DNA of 64,000 nt. Origin: JAWAAW01 sp964353335 (GTDB lineage: Archaea > Nanobdellota > Nanobdellia > Woesearchaeales > ARS49). The notes beneath the pieces are model-generated. The model was not told the origin of the DNA, searched no databases, and was given only the letters and a program-made list of their open reading frames with translations. Every line of letters begins with the position of its first letter. Positions within the stretch are counted from its first letter, which is position 1. The stretch is from NCBI GenBank assembly GCA_964353335.1, contig CAYGVI010000003.1, positions 423,934 to 487,933 of the forward strand, given 5' to 3'. Position numbers and translations under genes: made by a program. Shown piece after piece: positions 33,845 through 41,376 of this stretch.

Positions 33845-33897
33845 CGTAAAACAAAGAAGTCCTTAGGCACTATATAAAGTTTTAGGATGAGAAAAAC

Positions 33898-34197
33898 TTA
33901 TTTTTTTGATATGTCTTTTATTTTCTGTTCAATCGTTGAGTCGCTTATCTGTTTGAAGCTGCCGTCCTTTTGGCCAAGAAATGTCATGTATTTTCCGTTT
34001 TTCTGCATTACAACATCAGGAATCCAGTCTTCATTAATGTCAAGAATGTGTGTTTTGTCTGGTTTTTGCGCAATTATCAGTTCTGCAAGCTCTTTTTTTG
34101 CCTGCTCTGAACGCTGGAAAGTCAAATATGTCCCTGCATAAGCGCCTATCAGTCCTGCCACGCCGCAGGTTACCAGTGTTTTTGTCCAGTATAACAT
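33898..34197 (-). CDS. Membrane-anchored protein with one FG-GAP-like repeat
   Basis: A 99-residue protein. N-terminal helix (about 5-25), then a helix, then DINEDWIPDVVMQKNGKYMTF, similar to the calcium-binding D-x-N-x-D-x-x-x-D loop of FG-GAP/VCBS repeats. One repeat alone cannot make a propeller, so it may be a degraded or specialised form. Confidence 0.5.
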   Translation of the reverse strand: MLYWTKTLVTCGVAGLIGAYAGTYLTFQRSEQAKKELAELIIAQKPDKTHILDINEDWIPDVVMQKNGKYMTFLGQKDGSFKQISDSTIEQKIKDISKK

Positions 34198-34248
34198 AAG
34201 GAGTGCTATCTTTTGTCAGCTTATAATTCTTAGATGTAGTGGCAAGGA

Positions 34249-34521
34249 CTACTTCAGAGCCTTTGCTTCGTCCTTGAACTTCTCAACTGACTTGGCTATT
34301 CGCTTTATTGCTGCAGAAACAGTCTTCTTTGGGTCTGCGCCGTCTGTCTCAACAATAAATGTCGGGATGTTAATCAGCGGGTGCTCAACATTGAATCCTG
34401 CTGCCTTGACGTGCTCGTCATTCCAAAGCTCTTTCTTGAGCATATTTGCCATTGTGGAGCCGTCTCCCTCTATGTTGAAAACAAGCCTGCTCTTCTTTTC
34501 CTCAAGAATCTTGACTTCCAT
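34249..34521 (-). CDS. rpo11: RNA polymerase subunit Rpo11 (RpoL)
   Basis: A 90-residue protein matching Rpo11, the Rpo3 partner in the assembly platform: SRLVFNIEGDGSTMANMLKK and NVEHPLINIPTFIVETDG. ATG 34521 is fixed by homology and by TTTAAA centred 25 nt upstream (leaderless). That TATA is part of a 55-bp repeat also found before the L35Ae gene. Confidence 0.93.
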   Translation of the reverse strand: MEVKILEEKKSRLVFNIEGDGSTMANMLKKELWNDEHVKAAGFNVEHPLINIPTFIVETDGADPKKTVSAAIKRIAKSVEKFKDEAKALK

Positions 34522-34540
34522 AATAAGGAGGGATAGTGGA

Positions 34541-34595
34541 CTGTTTAAAAAGCTTGCGTAGCAAGCCTCGTCAGCTCTGCTGACCGCTAGCTTGC
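34541..34595 (-). repeat. Promoter-embedded palindromic repeat, copy A
   Basis: Contains the rpo11 TATA (TTTAAA, 34544-34549), then stem GCTTGC/GCAAGC (34552-34566), stem GTCAGC-TCT-GCTGAC, and CGCTAGCTTGC. It aligns over its whole length with 50465-50520. Stem 1 differs in sequence between copies yet still pairs, which is compensatory change. Confidence 0.75.
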
Positions 34596-34639
34596 GTGTG
34601 GAAAAGATTATATACGGATTTGGCATTCGAGTTAATACG

Positions 34640-34978
34640 ATGAACAAGAAAGCATCTGTTGAGCTGGTTATTCTCGGCATAGTCGCGGTTATTGCGCTGG
34701 CAGGGCTTATTTTGCTGTTCTCAGGAATGACAGGCAAGGCAGCAGAGCCGTTTTGCATTGACACTGATAACGGGCTGAATTTCACTGTAAAGGGCACTGT
34801 TTATTCCCTTGACCGCCCTTATGTTGACACGTGCGTGAATGCCCACGGCTCAGAGGCTCCAAGCGGTGATGGCTTGTGGGAATTTATCTGCAAGGATAAC
34901 AAGATGAAGAAGATATATTACAGGTGCCCCCGTTTCTGCGTAGACGCAATATGCAGGCCCAGCAAGTTCTTGCAGTAA
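34640..34978 (+). CDS. Pilin-like Cys-motif protein, paralogue 1
   Basis: A 112-residue protein. Its N-terminus KKASVELVILGIVAVIALAG matches the S-x-E-x-x-x-L part of class III signals. The exterior has C-I-D-T-D-N-G-x-N-F, D-T-C, F-I-C and R-C-P-R-F-C...C, a seven-Cys version of the cluster motif. First of four tandem paralogues. Promoter GGAAAAGATTATATACGG lies just outside the palindromic repeat. Confidence 0.65.
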   Translation: MNKKASVELVILGIVAVIALAGLILLFSGMTGKAAEPFCIDTDNGLNFTVKGTVYSLDRPYVDTCVNAHGSEAPSGDGLWEFICKDNKMKKIYYRCPRFCVDAICRPSKFLQ

Positions 34979-35004
34979 TGTTTTAAGTAAAAGAGGAACG
35001 TCCC

Positions 35005-35340
35005 ATGAACAAGAAAGGCTCAATAGCATTGGTTATTCTCGGGATTATTGCGGTTATTGCGCTGGTCGGAATGATTTTGCTGTTTACCGGCAAGATAACA
35101 GGCAATGCTGCGATCCCGCCGTGCACTGATTCAGACGGAGGCTTAAACTATCCTGTTAGGGGGATTGTTACTGTTGTCGGCGACTATGGCGTTCCTGTCA
35201 AATTCATAGACCAGTGCGAACGTGCAATGTCTGGCGTTGCGAAAGTTTACGGCCTTTCAGAGAACTATTGCGCTGGCAGCAAAAGGAATTTCGCATATTA
35301 CACCTGCCCGCGCGGCTGTCTCAATGGCGCCTGCATTTAG
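35005..35340 (+). CDS. Pilin-like Cys-motif protein, paralogue 2
   Basis: A 111-residue protein. Signal KKGSIALVILGIIAVIALVG has Ala where paralogue 1 has Glu. Exterior: C-T-D-S-D-G-G-x-N-Y, D-Q-C, N-Y-C, T-C-P-R-G-C-L-N-G-A-C-I. It follows paralogue 1 by 26 nt with AAAAGAGG upstream. The C-T-D-S-D motif recurs in many secreted DPANN proteins; function unknown. Confidence 0.65.
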   Translation: MNKKGSIALVILGIIAVIALVGMILLFTGKITGNAAIPPCTDSDGGLNYPVRGIVTVVGDYGVPVKFIDQCERAMSGVAKVYGLSENYCAGSKRNFAYYTCPRGCLNGACI

Positions 35341-35408
35341 GAGATTTGAGGAAACGTTTTAATACGCATACATGATAACTCCTACAAATAAGTAAAAGAG
35401 GTATTTTC

Positions 35409-35771
35409 ATGAACAAGAAAGGCTCAGTTGCATTGATTATTCTTGGAATTGTGGCAGTTATTGCTCTTGTCGGGCTCATATTGGTTTTCACAGGCAAAGG
35501 GTCTGTAACAGGAAATGCGCTGGCAACAAGCTGTACTGATTCAGACAACGGTAAAAACTACAAGTCAAGGGGCTCAGTGGGTCTGGGAATATCTTCATTT
35601 GAGGATACTTGCCTGCGCTTTCCCAGTGTTTCATATGACGGGCCTGGAAATTTTGTTAAAGAAGGGCTTTACCTTGCAGAAGGATATTGCGAGAATGGCA
35701 ATATTCTGCGATTTGATGTTTACACCTGCCCGCGCGGCTGTGTTAACGGCGCCTGCATTCAGGATTTTTAA
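35409..35771 (+). CDS. Pilin-like Cys-motif protein, paralogue 3
   Basis: A 120-residue protein. KKGSVALIILGIVAVIALVG signal, then C-T-D-S-D-N-G-x-N-Y, D-T-C, G-Y-C, T-C-P-R-G-C-V-N-G-A-C-I. It has its own upstream block (GAAACGTTTTAATACGCATACATGATAAC-like, split into GAAACGTTTTAATAC and GATAAC) that is nearly repeated before paralogue 4. This shows duplication of promoter and gene together. Confidence 0.65.
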   Translation: MNKKGSVALIILGIVAVIALVGLILVFTGKGSVTGNALATSCTDSDNGKNYKSRGSVGLGISSFEDTCLRFPSVSYDGPGNFVKEGLYLAEGYCENGNILRFDVYTCPRGCVNGACIQDF

Positions 35772-35833
35772 GGAAACGTTTTAATACTTATACACGATAA
35801 CTTCAAAAAATCAGTCAAAAAGAGGTGCATTTT

Positions 35834-36166
35834 ATGAACAAAAGAGCTTCAGTGGAATTGGTTATTCTCGGGCTTGTTGCGGTCATCGCGCTGGTCGGAA
35901 TGATTTTGCTGTTTACAGGCAAGATAACAGGAAATAGCGTGGGAAACTACGTTTGCACAGACACAGAGCGGGACATGGACTTTTACACAAGGGGAGTCAC
36001 GACTTATGCAAGCGCCCCCTTTACAGACACCTGTGCAGATAACAACAATGTCGCGATTGGAGGTGCCGGACCCAAGCTTATTGAGTATTACTGCAGGGAC
36101 GGAGCCATGTATACCAACACCCAAAGGTGCATAAATGGCTGTGTGAACGGCGCGTGCATTATTTAA
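35834..36166 (+). CDS. Pilin-like Cys-motif protein, paralogue 4
   Basis: A 110-residue protein. KRASVELVILGLVAVIALVG restores the S-x-E-x-x-x-L pattern. The exterior has C-T-D-T-E, D-T-C, Y-Y-C, R-C-I-N-G-C-V-N-G-A-C-I. ATG 35834 follows AAAGAGGTG. Promoter GAAACGTTTTAATAC is shared with paralogue 3. Head domains diverge much more than signals and C-terminal Cys. Confidence 0.65.
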   Translation: MNKRASVELVILGLVAVIALVGMILLFTGKITGNSVGNYVCTDTERDMDFYTRGVTTYASAPFTDTCADNNNVAIGGAGPKLIEYYCRDGAMYTNTQRCINGCVNGACII

Positions 36167-36168
36167 GT

Positions 36169-36861
36169 TTATTTTAACATTCCGGCAATGGCTGCAATTG
36201 CCATTGCCGCAGTTTCTATTCTTAGAATATTCCTGCCAAGAGATGCGGGAATGCAGCCTGCCTTCTTCAGGGCTGCTTTTTCCTCGTCGGTAAAGCCCCC
36301 TTCTGGCCCGATAAAGGCAATAGCGCTCTTTGGCTTTTCCTGAAGGGCTTCAAGTATTGGCTTGCCTTCCTGGTCAAGCAGAAGCTTTAGCTTTGCGTCC
36401 TGCTTCAAAGCCTCTTCTATCGTCGATAAGGGTTTAAGTTCAGGTATCCAGGCCTGCTTGCTTTGCTTGCAGGCTTCTATCAGGATTCTTTGCCAGCGCT
36501 CCTGCTTTGCCTCGCGCGGAAGCACTACAGAATGCTCTGTTTTAAGGGGAATTATCGTCGATACTCCTAATTCTGTGAGCTTTTGGAGCATCCAGTCAGC
36601 GCGGTCTCCTTTTGGCACTGCTACTGCTATTGCAAGGGAAAACTCGCTTTGGGCAACTTCATGGCTTTCCAGAAGCCTTGCCTTACCTTCTTCAATAAGC
36701 TCTGCTATGTTTACTGTGCCCTTTCCGTTGAACAAGCTCACTTTATCCTTTGTTTCTAGCCTTTGAGCCTTCAAGTGCCTAACTTCTTCTGGGTCAAGCA
36801 CTATTTCGCCCGTCTGGGGCAGTTCTGGTGCGTAAAACCAAGGATTGTCGTTTGGGTTCAT
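36169..36861 (-). CDS. rsmE: 16S rRNA uridine-1498 N3-methyltransferase (RsmE family)
   Basis: A SPOUT-class methylase. PUA-like N-terminal domain, then the SPOUT knot (FIGPEGGFTDEEKAALKKAG and LGRNILRIETAAMAIAAI), both diagnostic. The family is typical of bacteria, so acquisition by transfer is plausible. The start is ATG 36861 or the adjacent 36864. Its leader holds two hairpins inside a possible micro-ORF. Confidence 0.92.
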   Translation of the reverse strand: MNPNDNPWFYAPELPQTGEIVLDPEEVRHLKAQRLETKDKVSLFNGKGTVNIAELIEEGKARLLESHEVAQSEFSLAIAVAVPKGDRADWMLQKLTELGVSTIIPLKTEHSVVLPREAKQERWQRILIEACKQSKQAWIPELKPLSTIEEALKQDAKLKLLLDQEGKPILEALQEKPKSAIAFIGPEGGFTDEEKAALKKAGCIPASLGRNILRIETAAMAIAAIAGMLK

Positions 36862-36877
36862 CATATACTCATTTGCC

Positions 36878-36922
36878 TCAAAATGCTTGCATTTTGATGA
36901 CTTGCCGAACGCTGTTCGGCAT
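36878..36922 (-). CDS. Candidate leaderless micro-ORF and paired hairpins upstream of rsmE
   Basis: TATA GGTTAAATATAGGGG (36946-36960) points to a start near 36925. ATG 36922 encodes MPNSVRQVIKMQAF with a TGA overlapping a GAGG. The whole frame consists of two perfect hairpins: TGCCGAAC/GTTCGGCA (loop 3 nt) and CAAAATGC/GCATTTTG (loop 2 nt). It is either a leader peptide or a palindromic repeat that happens to be open. Confidence 0.35.
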   Translation of the reverse strand: MPNSVRQVIKMQAF

Positions 36923-37290
36923 CGCCTCACTTTTGATGAATAATACCCCTATATTTAACCCTTTTGCTCCCTCAAATTGCTCACTTTTGGTCAAAAGCAC
37001 TAGTTTTAGATAGTGCCTAACCTATCCTAAACCCTTTCTGAACTCTCACTTTTCACTCACAAAGTCCCTCTTTCTGGCTCCTTCTTTACCCTTCAGGACG
37101 CCTCACTTTGACGCATATAGGCATTATGTGTTTTATTGGTTCTTAGGCACCAGCATTAGGCACTAGTAAGCCCTCCTGAAGGCCCCTTTTGCCCTGGGCC
37201 AAGATTGGCAACGGTTAGACCTTGCCTTCCCCCGTCTTGGCTCTCTTATGACATTCTTGTCGCACTATATTATATGGGCGCCACTGCCTC
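36923..37290. other. Non-coding flank with CTCACTTT and TTAGGCAC motifs
   Basis: CTCACTTT occurs at 36926, 36980, 37045 and 37102, all in the same direction. AGTGCCTAAC is at 37012 and TTAGGCAC at 37143 and 37156. The reverse complement AAAGTGAG occurs at the far right of the locus (40367, 40539), and TTAGGCACCAG and AGTGCCTAAC recur there too. No open frame of quality is present. Confidence 0.6.
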
Positions 37291-37728
37291 ATTCCCAGTC
37301 ATTCCCAGTCCCATTCTCATTCCCAGATAATCCCTGCCGGGAATAACCCTGCTTCGTTCCCAGTCCCAAACTTTTCGCAGCAGTTCCACAGATCAGTATT
37401 GCCCCATTGAGCGTTAGCGAAATGGGGCCAGCCAGCTTGCTGGCGCTGCCTCATTCCCAACACCACATTCTCATTCCCAAACGTTCCCAGATAGTCCCAC
37501 TCATTCCCAGCCTGTCGTCACGGAAAGTTTCCGATAGTCCCACTCTCATTCCCACTCATTCCCAGGATATTCCCGCCTCCGTCTCAACTCATTCCCAGCT
37601 CATTCCCAGATAGTCCCAAGTGGGAATGTGGGAATGACGTTTTACCGACGATAAAACGTTCCCAAAAGGCAGCTGATAGTCCCAAAACAGTCCTGGGAAC
37701 GTCATGGGAAGGTCCTGGGACCGTCCCA
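37291..37728. repeat. Helically phased TCCCA site array
   Basis: Twenty TCCCA and five TGGGA pentamers in 438 bp, against about one expected by chance. Typical contexts are TCATTCCCAG, ATAGTCCCA and ACGTTCCCA. Successive sites at 37475, 37485, 37495 and 37505 are exactly 10 bp apart; 37593, 37604, 37614 and 37694, 37705, 37716 are 10-11 bp apart. That would put them on one helical face. Two hairpins (GCCCCATT/AATGGGGC and GCCAGC/GCTGGC, 37402-37450) interrupt the array. Confidence 0.85.
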
Positions 37729-37799
37729 AAAACAGCAGAAAAGAGGACAAAACAGGGTATTGGAAAACTTTTTATACCTGCCCTTGTTTTCACTTTGCC

Positions 37800-38510
37800 A
37801 TGGGGTGGCTTTTCGGAAAAGAGGTTGACGACAAGGTTGCGCAGCTTGACCGCGCTTTAAAGGACAGCTTTGCGCATGTCAAGCAGGACACGAACGCGAT
37901 ATACCAATGGCTCGCGTACTTCCAGCAGCAGACAGCCCGCCAAAACCAGCTCATAGAGGAGCAGCAGCACGACCTCGACGACTACGAGCAGGAAATAGTC
38001 AGGCAGAAACAGCTTATCGAGAGGATGCAAACGGAATTAAGGGATGTTCCAAAGGATTCTGAGACAATAAAGCGTATTATTGACGCGTATTACGATTTCG
38101 ACACCATGGTAGAGCGTATGAGACAAATAGAGGATAAATTGCGCCATTTGGAGCACCAAAAGGCAGCTCCAGCAGTTCAGCAGATAAGGCACGAGGTCGA
38201 GGCATTGCCTCACATTGCCCCTCCACCGTCGAGAACACAGGCTTTGAGGGACAAGATTGTCCAGAGGATAACCAGGAATTCGAAGGAATACCTGAAGGGG
38301 CTTATCATGAGCATGATCACGAAATATGGCAAGATATCGGCGCTGCAGCTCAGGGAAATGCTCGTCGAGGAACAGGGCCTTGCCAGCAAGAGCAGCTTCT
38401 ACAGGCTCTTAGAGGAGCTTGAGGATGAGTCTGCAATAGGAGTTATTCACGAAGGAAAGGAAAAGCTGCTTATGGTCGGAGGGCACCTGAAAAAGGCTGT
38501 TGGAAGATAG
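37800..38510 (+). CDS. Coiled-coil protein with C-terminal winged helix
   Basis: A 236-residue protein. Coiled coil at about 10-125 (QQTARQNQLIEEQQHDLDDY), a Pro/Ala linker, then a winged-helix-like domain about 155-230 (KYGKISALQLREMLVEEQGL, SKSSFYRLLEELEDESAIGV). Likely a dimeric or oligomeric DNA-binding protein. CTTTTTATACC at 37768-37778 is 25-28 nt before ATG 37800, and the TCCCA array runs up to this promoter, so it is the prime candidate binder. No named family recognised. Confidence 0.75.
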   Translation: MGWLFGKEVDDKVAQLDRALKDSFAHVKQDTNAIYQWLAYFQQQTARQNQLIEEQQHDLDDYEQEIVRQKQLIERMQTELRDVPKDSETIKRIIDAYYDFDTMVERMRQIEDKLRHLEHQKAAPAVQQIRHEVEALPHIAPPPSRTQALRDKIVQRITRNSKEYLKGLIMSMITKYGKISALQLREMLVEEQGLASKSSFYRLLEELEDESAIGVIHEGKEKLLMVGGHLKKAVGR

Positions 38511-38578
38511 GGTTTCCAGCACAAAAATCCTTTTAAAGGAGCCAATCACAAGCAGCACAGTTATCGAGGATAGTTGGG

Positions 38579-39148
38579 GTGGAAAGTTTGAAGTCAAAAC
38601 AAGCAGTGTTAGTGCACAGGGACGAGGCAGGCGCAGAGCTTGCCATGAACTCAATTTTCGACGCATTCAGGGAGGAGCTCGACGACCACAGGGCAGCGAT
38701 TAACGAGAACACAAACGAGCTCCAGTCAAACCACGAATACATCCGTTCTGTCGAGGAAAAGGTCGACAAGATTCACGCCCGCATAGAGGAGCTTTTCCTT
38801 CTTGTCGAGGGCAAAAAAGCAGAGCAAAAAATCGAAATCCAGCCTTTGACAAAGCGCGAACAGGAGGTCTTCCAGGCGCTTTATATCGTCGGAGAAGGCA
38901 TCCCTTTTGTCAGCTACAAGCAGCTCGCCAGGAAGCTCAACATCTCTGACACGCTTATTTCAGGATTTATCACAAACCTCGTCGAGAAAGGGGTTCCAAT
39001 CCTGAAAAAGTATGACGAAGGGCAGGCATTTGTGCAATTGGAGCCCAAATTCAGGCAGAAACAGGCAAAAGAGGTAGTTATTGGCCTGAATTCTCTGTTG
39101 TCACACTGGATGCAGGCTCCTCAGGCTGTTCAGAAGCCCCAGCCCTGA
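38579..39148 (+). CDS. Coiled-coil winged-helix protein, second gene
   Basis: About 189 residues from GTG 38579 (TTG 38588 and ATG 38645 are alternatives). N-terminal coiled coil (EELDDHRAAINENTNELQSN...), then a winged helix from about 88 (LTKREQEVFQALYIVGEGIP, SYKQLARKLNISDTLISGFI). The architecture is like the preceding gene, 68 nt upstream, but sequences differ. Its 3' end overlaps the opposing third gene by 71 nt. DNA binding is likely; target unknown. Confidence 0.7.
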   Translation: MESLKSKQAVLVHRDEAGAELAMNSIFDAFREELDDHRAAINENTNELQSNHEYIRSVEEKVDKIHARIEELFLLVEGKKAEQKIEIQPLTKREQEVFQALYIVGEGIPFVSYKQLARKLNISDTLISGFITNLVEKGVPILKKYDEGQAFVQLEPKFRQKQAKEVVIGLNSLLSHWMQAPQAVQKPQP

Positions 39149-39596
39149 GCTTTTCCTTCTTTATCTCGCTTTGAAGCTGTTCGATAAGCTTGAAAGAGCC
39201 ATCCAAATGGGTTTTTATCGTCGATTCTGCCTTTCTGAACGCCCCTTCCAGGTTTGTGCCGTTCAGCTCATAACCGATGACAACTTTTCCATTGTTCACA
39301 AAGCTGGTTTTCTTGAGGATATTCAGGTCAAGCCAGCGGTGCAGATACTCGTACATTGTCTGGCGCTTTATGCCTGCGAAAGAGCCCATATCCTCGACGG
39401 GCATTACTGCCAGCTCAGGCTTTTTCTCCCTATTGGCAGCCTTCTTGCGCTCTGATAGCTCGAGAAGGAGCTTGTGCATCTGGGCGCTGCCGTCTTTTTT
39501 CCTCGGCAAAAGCCCAAAGCGGGCCAGAAGTGTCTTTGCGATATCCTCGGGAACTGCCTGTTCAGGCGCCTCTGAATGTTCGAGTTGGATTTTCAT
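39078..39596 (-). CDS. Winged-helix protein, third gene of the locus
   Basis: A 172-residue protein. Residues about 60-125 look like a winged helix (VEDMGSFAGIKRQTMYEYLH, RWLDLNILKKTSFVNNGKVV), then a coiled-coil helix and a polar tail. ATG 39596 is favoured: TTTTTAAC on the minus strand at 39621-39628 is at leaderless distance; a TTG lies two codons upstream. It faces the other two genes, and its upstream region is the 950-bp right non-coding block. Confidence 0.7.
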   Translation of the reverse strand: MKIQLEHSEAPEQAVPEDIAKTLLARFGLLPRKKDGSAQMHKLLLELSERKKAANREKKPELAVMPVEDMGSFAGIKRQTMYEYLHRWLDLNILKKTSFVNNGKVVIGYELNGTNLEGAFRKAESTIKTHLDGSFKLIEQLQSEIKKEKLRAGASEQPEEPASSVTTENSGQ

Positions 39597-40553
39597 TTTC
39601 AAGGCGTTTAGACCTTCTGGTTAAAAAGCCTTGCGTAATCCCGACCAGTGTCCAGTGAAACCCCAGAAAGTCGCACTTTGTGGAGTTTGCCGATGCCTCA
39701 GCGTCGGCATTAACCCGACAAAGGATGATTGAAACTGTCGCCAAAATGCCAGAATTTAGCCGTTTTCGCGTTTAAACCGCTTTAGAGCAGACTTTTTTCT
39801 CAAAATGGCTCAGAATACGGTACTTCAATGCATTTTTGAGCCATCAAACCCCAGATTAGCTAAAAATCCCGACTAAAACCACCTACCATCCCCATTCCAG
39901 ATGTGCACAAAATTGTGGTTTCAGCGAAAATCCAGTCGGAGTCGGCAAAAACGCTGACTTTTCCTGATTTTCCCGACGAATAAGGTCAAGGTCGACCTGC
40001 TGCATACCCGTGGTTCTACACCAAAAGACCCACTTCGAGGCCCCACTATGAGTAATTCTGGCATTTTCCCTGACAAGTTTGAGTGCCTCAAAAACCTTTC
40101 AAAACCCTTGATTTGGTCAAAAACTGTTTCTGTAAAAAATTCATTTTAAATCGGTTGCTTTTTTTCGCCATTTTGCCGACGGAGCGCAGAACAATTACCT
40201 TTCGCAAGTGACAGTTGTAGCATAAAATAGAAATTAGGAAAATTGTTTCACAGAATATTCTTTTACAAAATATCTTTAACAAAAGTTGTCTTGCAAAGAA
40301 TATTATCCAAAGCATATTTTCGTCTATATTTTTCTAAATAAGGAAAATAAAAACCAACCATGAACAAAAGTGAGGGTAAGAAAGAAAGCATGAGCAAACG
40401 CAAAGTGCCTAACTTCCAGCAACATCCCAAGAGTCGCAGGCCAGAATCAGCCAAGATACCGACTCAGGAGCCAGAACGCCCTTAGGCACCAGAAAAATTG
40501 GGCATTAAAACATAAGAAAGTGACAGGGTTGAAGAACGAAAGTGAGAGAATGC
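39597..40553. other. Long non-coding block with CCCGAC sites and AT-rich tract
   Basis: No convincing gene in 957 bp. CCCGAC occurs at 39640, 39715, 39868 and 39972, with GTCGG at 39703, 39935 and 39941. ATGGCTCA/TGAGCCAT (39805-39844) and AGGTCGACCT (39989-39998) are palindromic. From about 40080 to 40350 the sequence is strongly A/T-rich, which could ease unwinding. AAAGTGAG and TTAGGCAC motifs return at 40366-40546. Confidence 0.6.
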
Positions 40554-41297
40554 CTATCCGATGTATCCAACCTGCTTTTGTTCCTTTAGTTCCTGGGCTT
40601 TCATTGTCTGGCTGAGCATGCCTTTGAGCTTCTTTTCAAACTCCTCTGCCTGCTTCAGCAATGGTGTGTAATTCACCTTTAATCCCAGTATTTTGTCGAG
40701 AATTTCAATGATTTTAGCAGCTGCCTTGCTGTCAGGCAGTTTTGAGTGTGTTTCAGCGAATAATGAGAGTATTGGAAGCTGGTTGCGGAGCAGTATTGCA
40801 GCTGTGACGCCCATTATGATTCCTTCGCCAAGGCAGTCAACTCCCATTTTTTCCATTGTGCTCTTCAGCTGGGGATGGTCTGTGTAGAAGAACCCGCGGG
40901 TTTCCTCAGTTTCAGAGCTGCCAACCCCTTCAAGCGTGATAACCTCTGCAGCATCAATCTGCTTGCACAGGGTAAGTATCAGGTCTGCTGCGTGGAATTC
41001 CAATCCCTGCGCAGATGTTATTGCGTGGACAATCACAAGGTTGTATTCCTTGTTGTAGTAAATGCCAATCGGGTCAACTATCTTGTCGCCGTGCACAGCC
41101 AAAGTCGCAGGCGGGTCTTCAAAGTAGTAGCTTCCTATTTTCTCGCACTTCAGATGGTCAAGCAGAAAACCTGTTGCTATTGTTCCAACAAGCCCAAGCC
41201 CGGGGAACCCTTCAATTACCGTCGCTCCCTTTGGCTTCTTTGTCAGCACGAGCTCAGCGTGCAAAGGGTGCGGACCGTGAGCCTCTTTTTTCTGCAT
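40554..41297 (-). CDS. PAC2-family protein (proteasome assembly chaperone-like)
   Basis: A 247-residue protein with PAC2 signature VIEGFPGLGLVGTIATGFL and VIVHAITSAQGLEFHAADLI, then VITLEGVGSSETEETRGFFY. Archaeal members resemble eukaryotic Pac2 and the Lhr-type ligase relatives; a role in proteasome assembly is inferred from homology. The C-terminus is a coiled coil. GTATTTAAAC is centred 25 nt before the ATG. Confidence 0.88.
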   Translation of the reverse strand: MQKKEAHGPHPLHAELVLTKKPKGATVIEGFPGLGLVGTIATGFLLDHLKCEKIGSYYFEDPPATLAVHGDKIVDPIGIYYNKEYNLVIVHAITSAQGLEFHAADLILTLCKQIDAAEVITLEGVGSSETEETRGFFYTDHPQLKSTMEKMGVDCLGEGIIMGVTAAILLRNQLPILSLFAETHSKLPDSKAAAKIIEILDKILGLKVNYTPLLKQAEEFEKKLKGMLSQTMKAQELKEQKQVGYIG

Positions 41298-41376
41298 GCA
41301 CCATTGCTTCTTTAATAAGTTTAAATACCTTTCTTTTCCGCACCTTTAAAACGAGCGCGCAATTTTCACTACTGGC

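Noticed and set aside
37291..37728. CRISPR array
   Set aside because: Units are about 10 bp with a 5-7-nt core, spacing has no room for spacers, both orientations occur and no cas operon is present.
40088..40454. Two short minus-strand open frames in the A/T-rich block
   Set aside because: Composition unlike neighbours, no ribosome binding site or TATA at the right distance, and no recognisable protein features.
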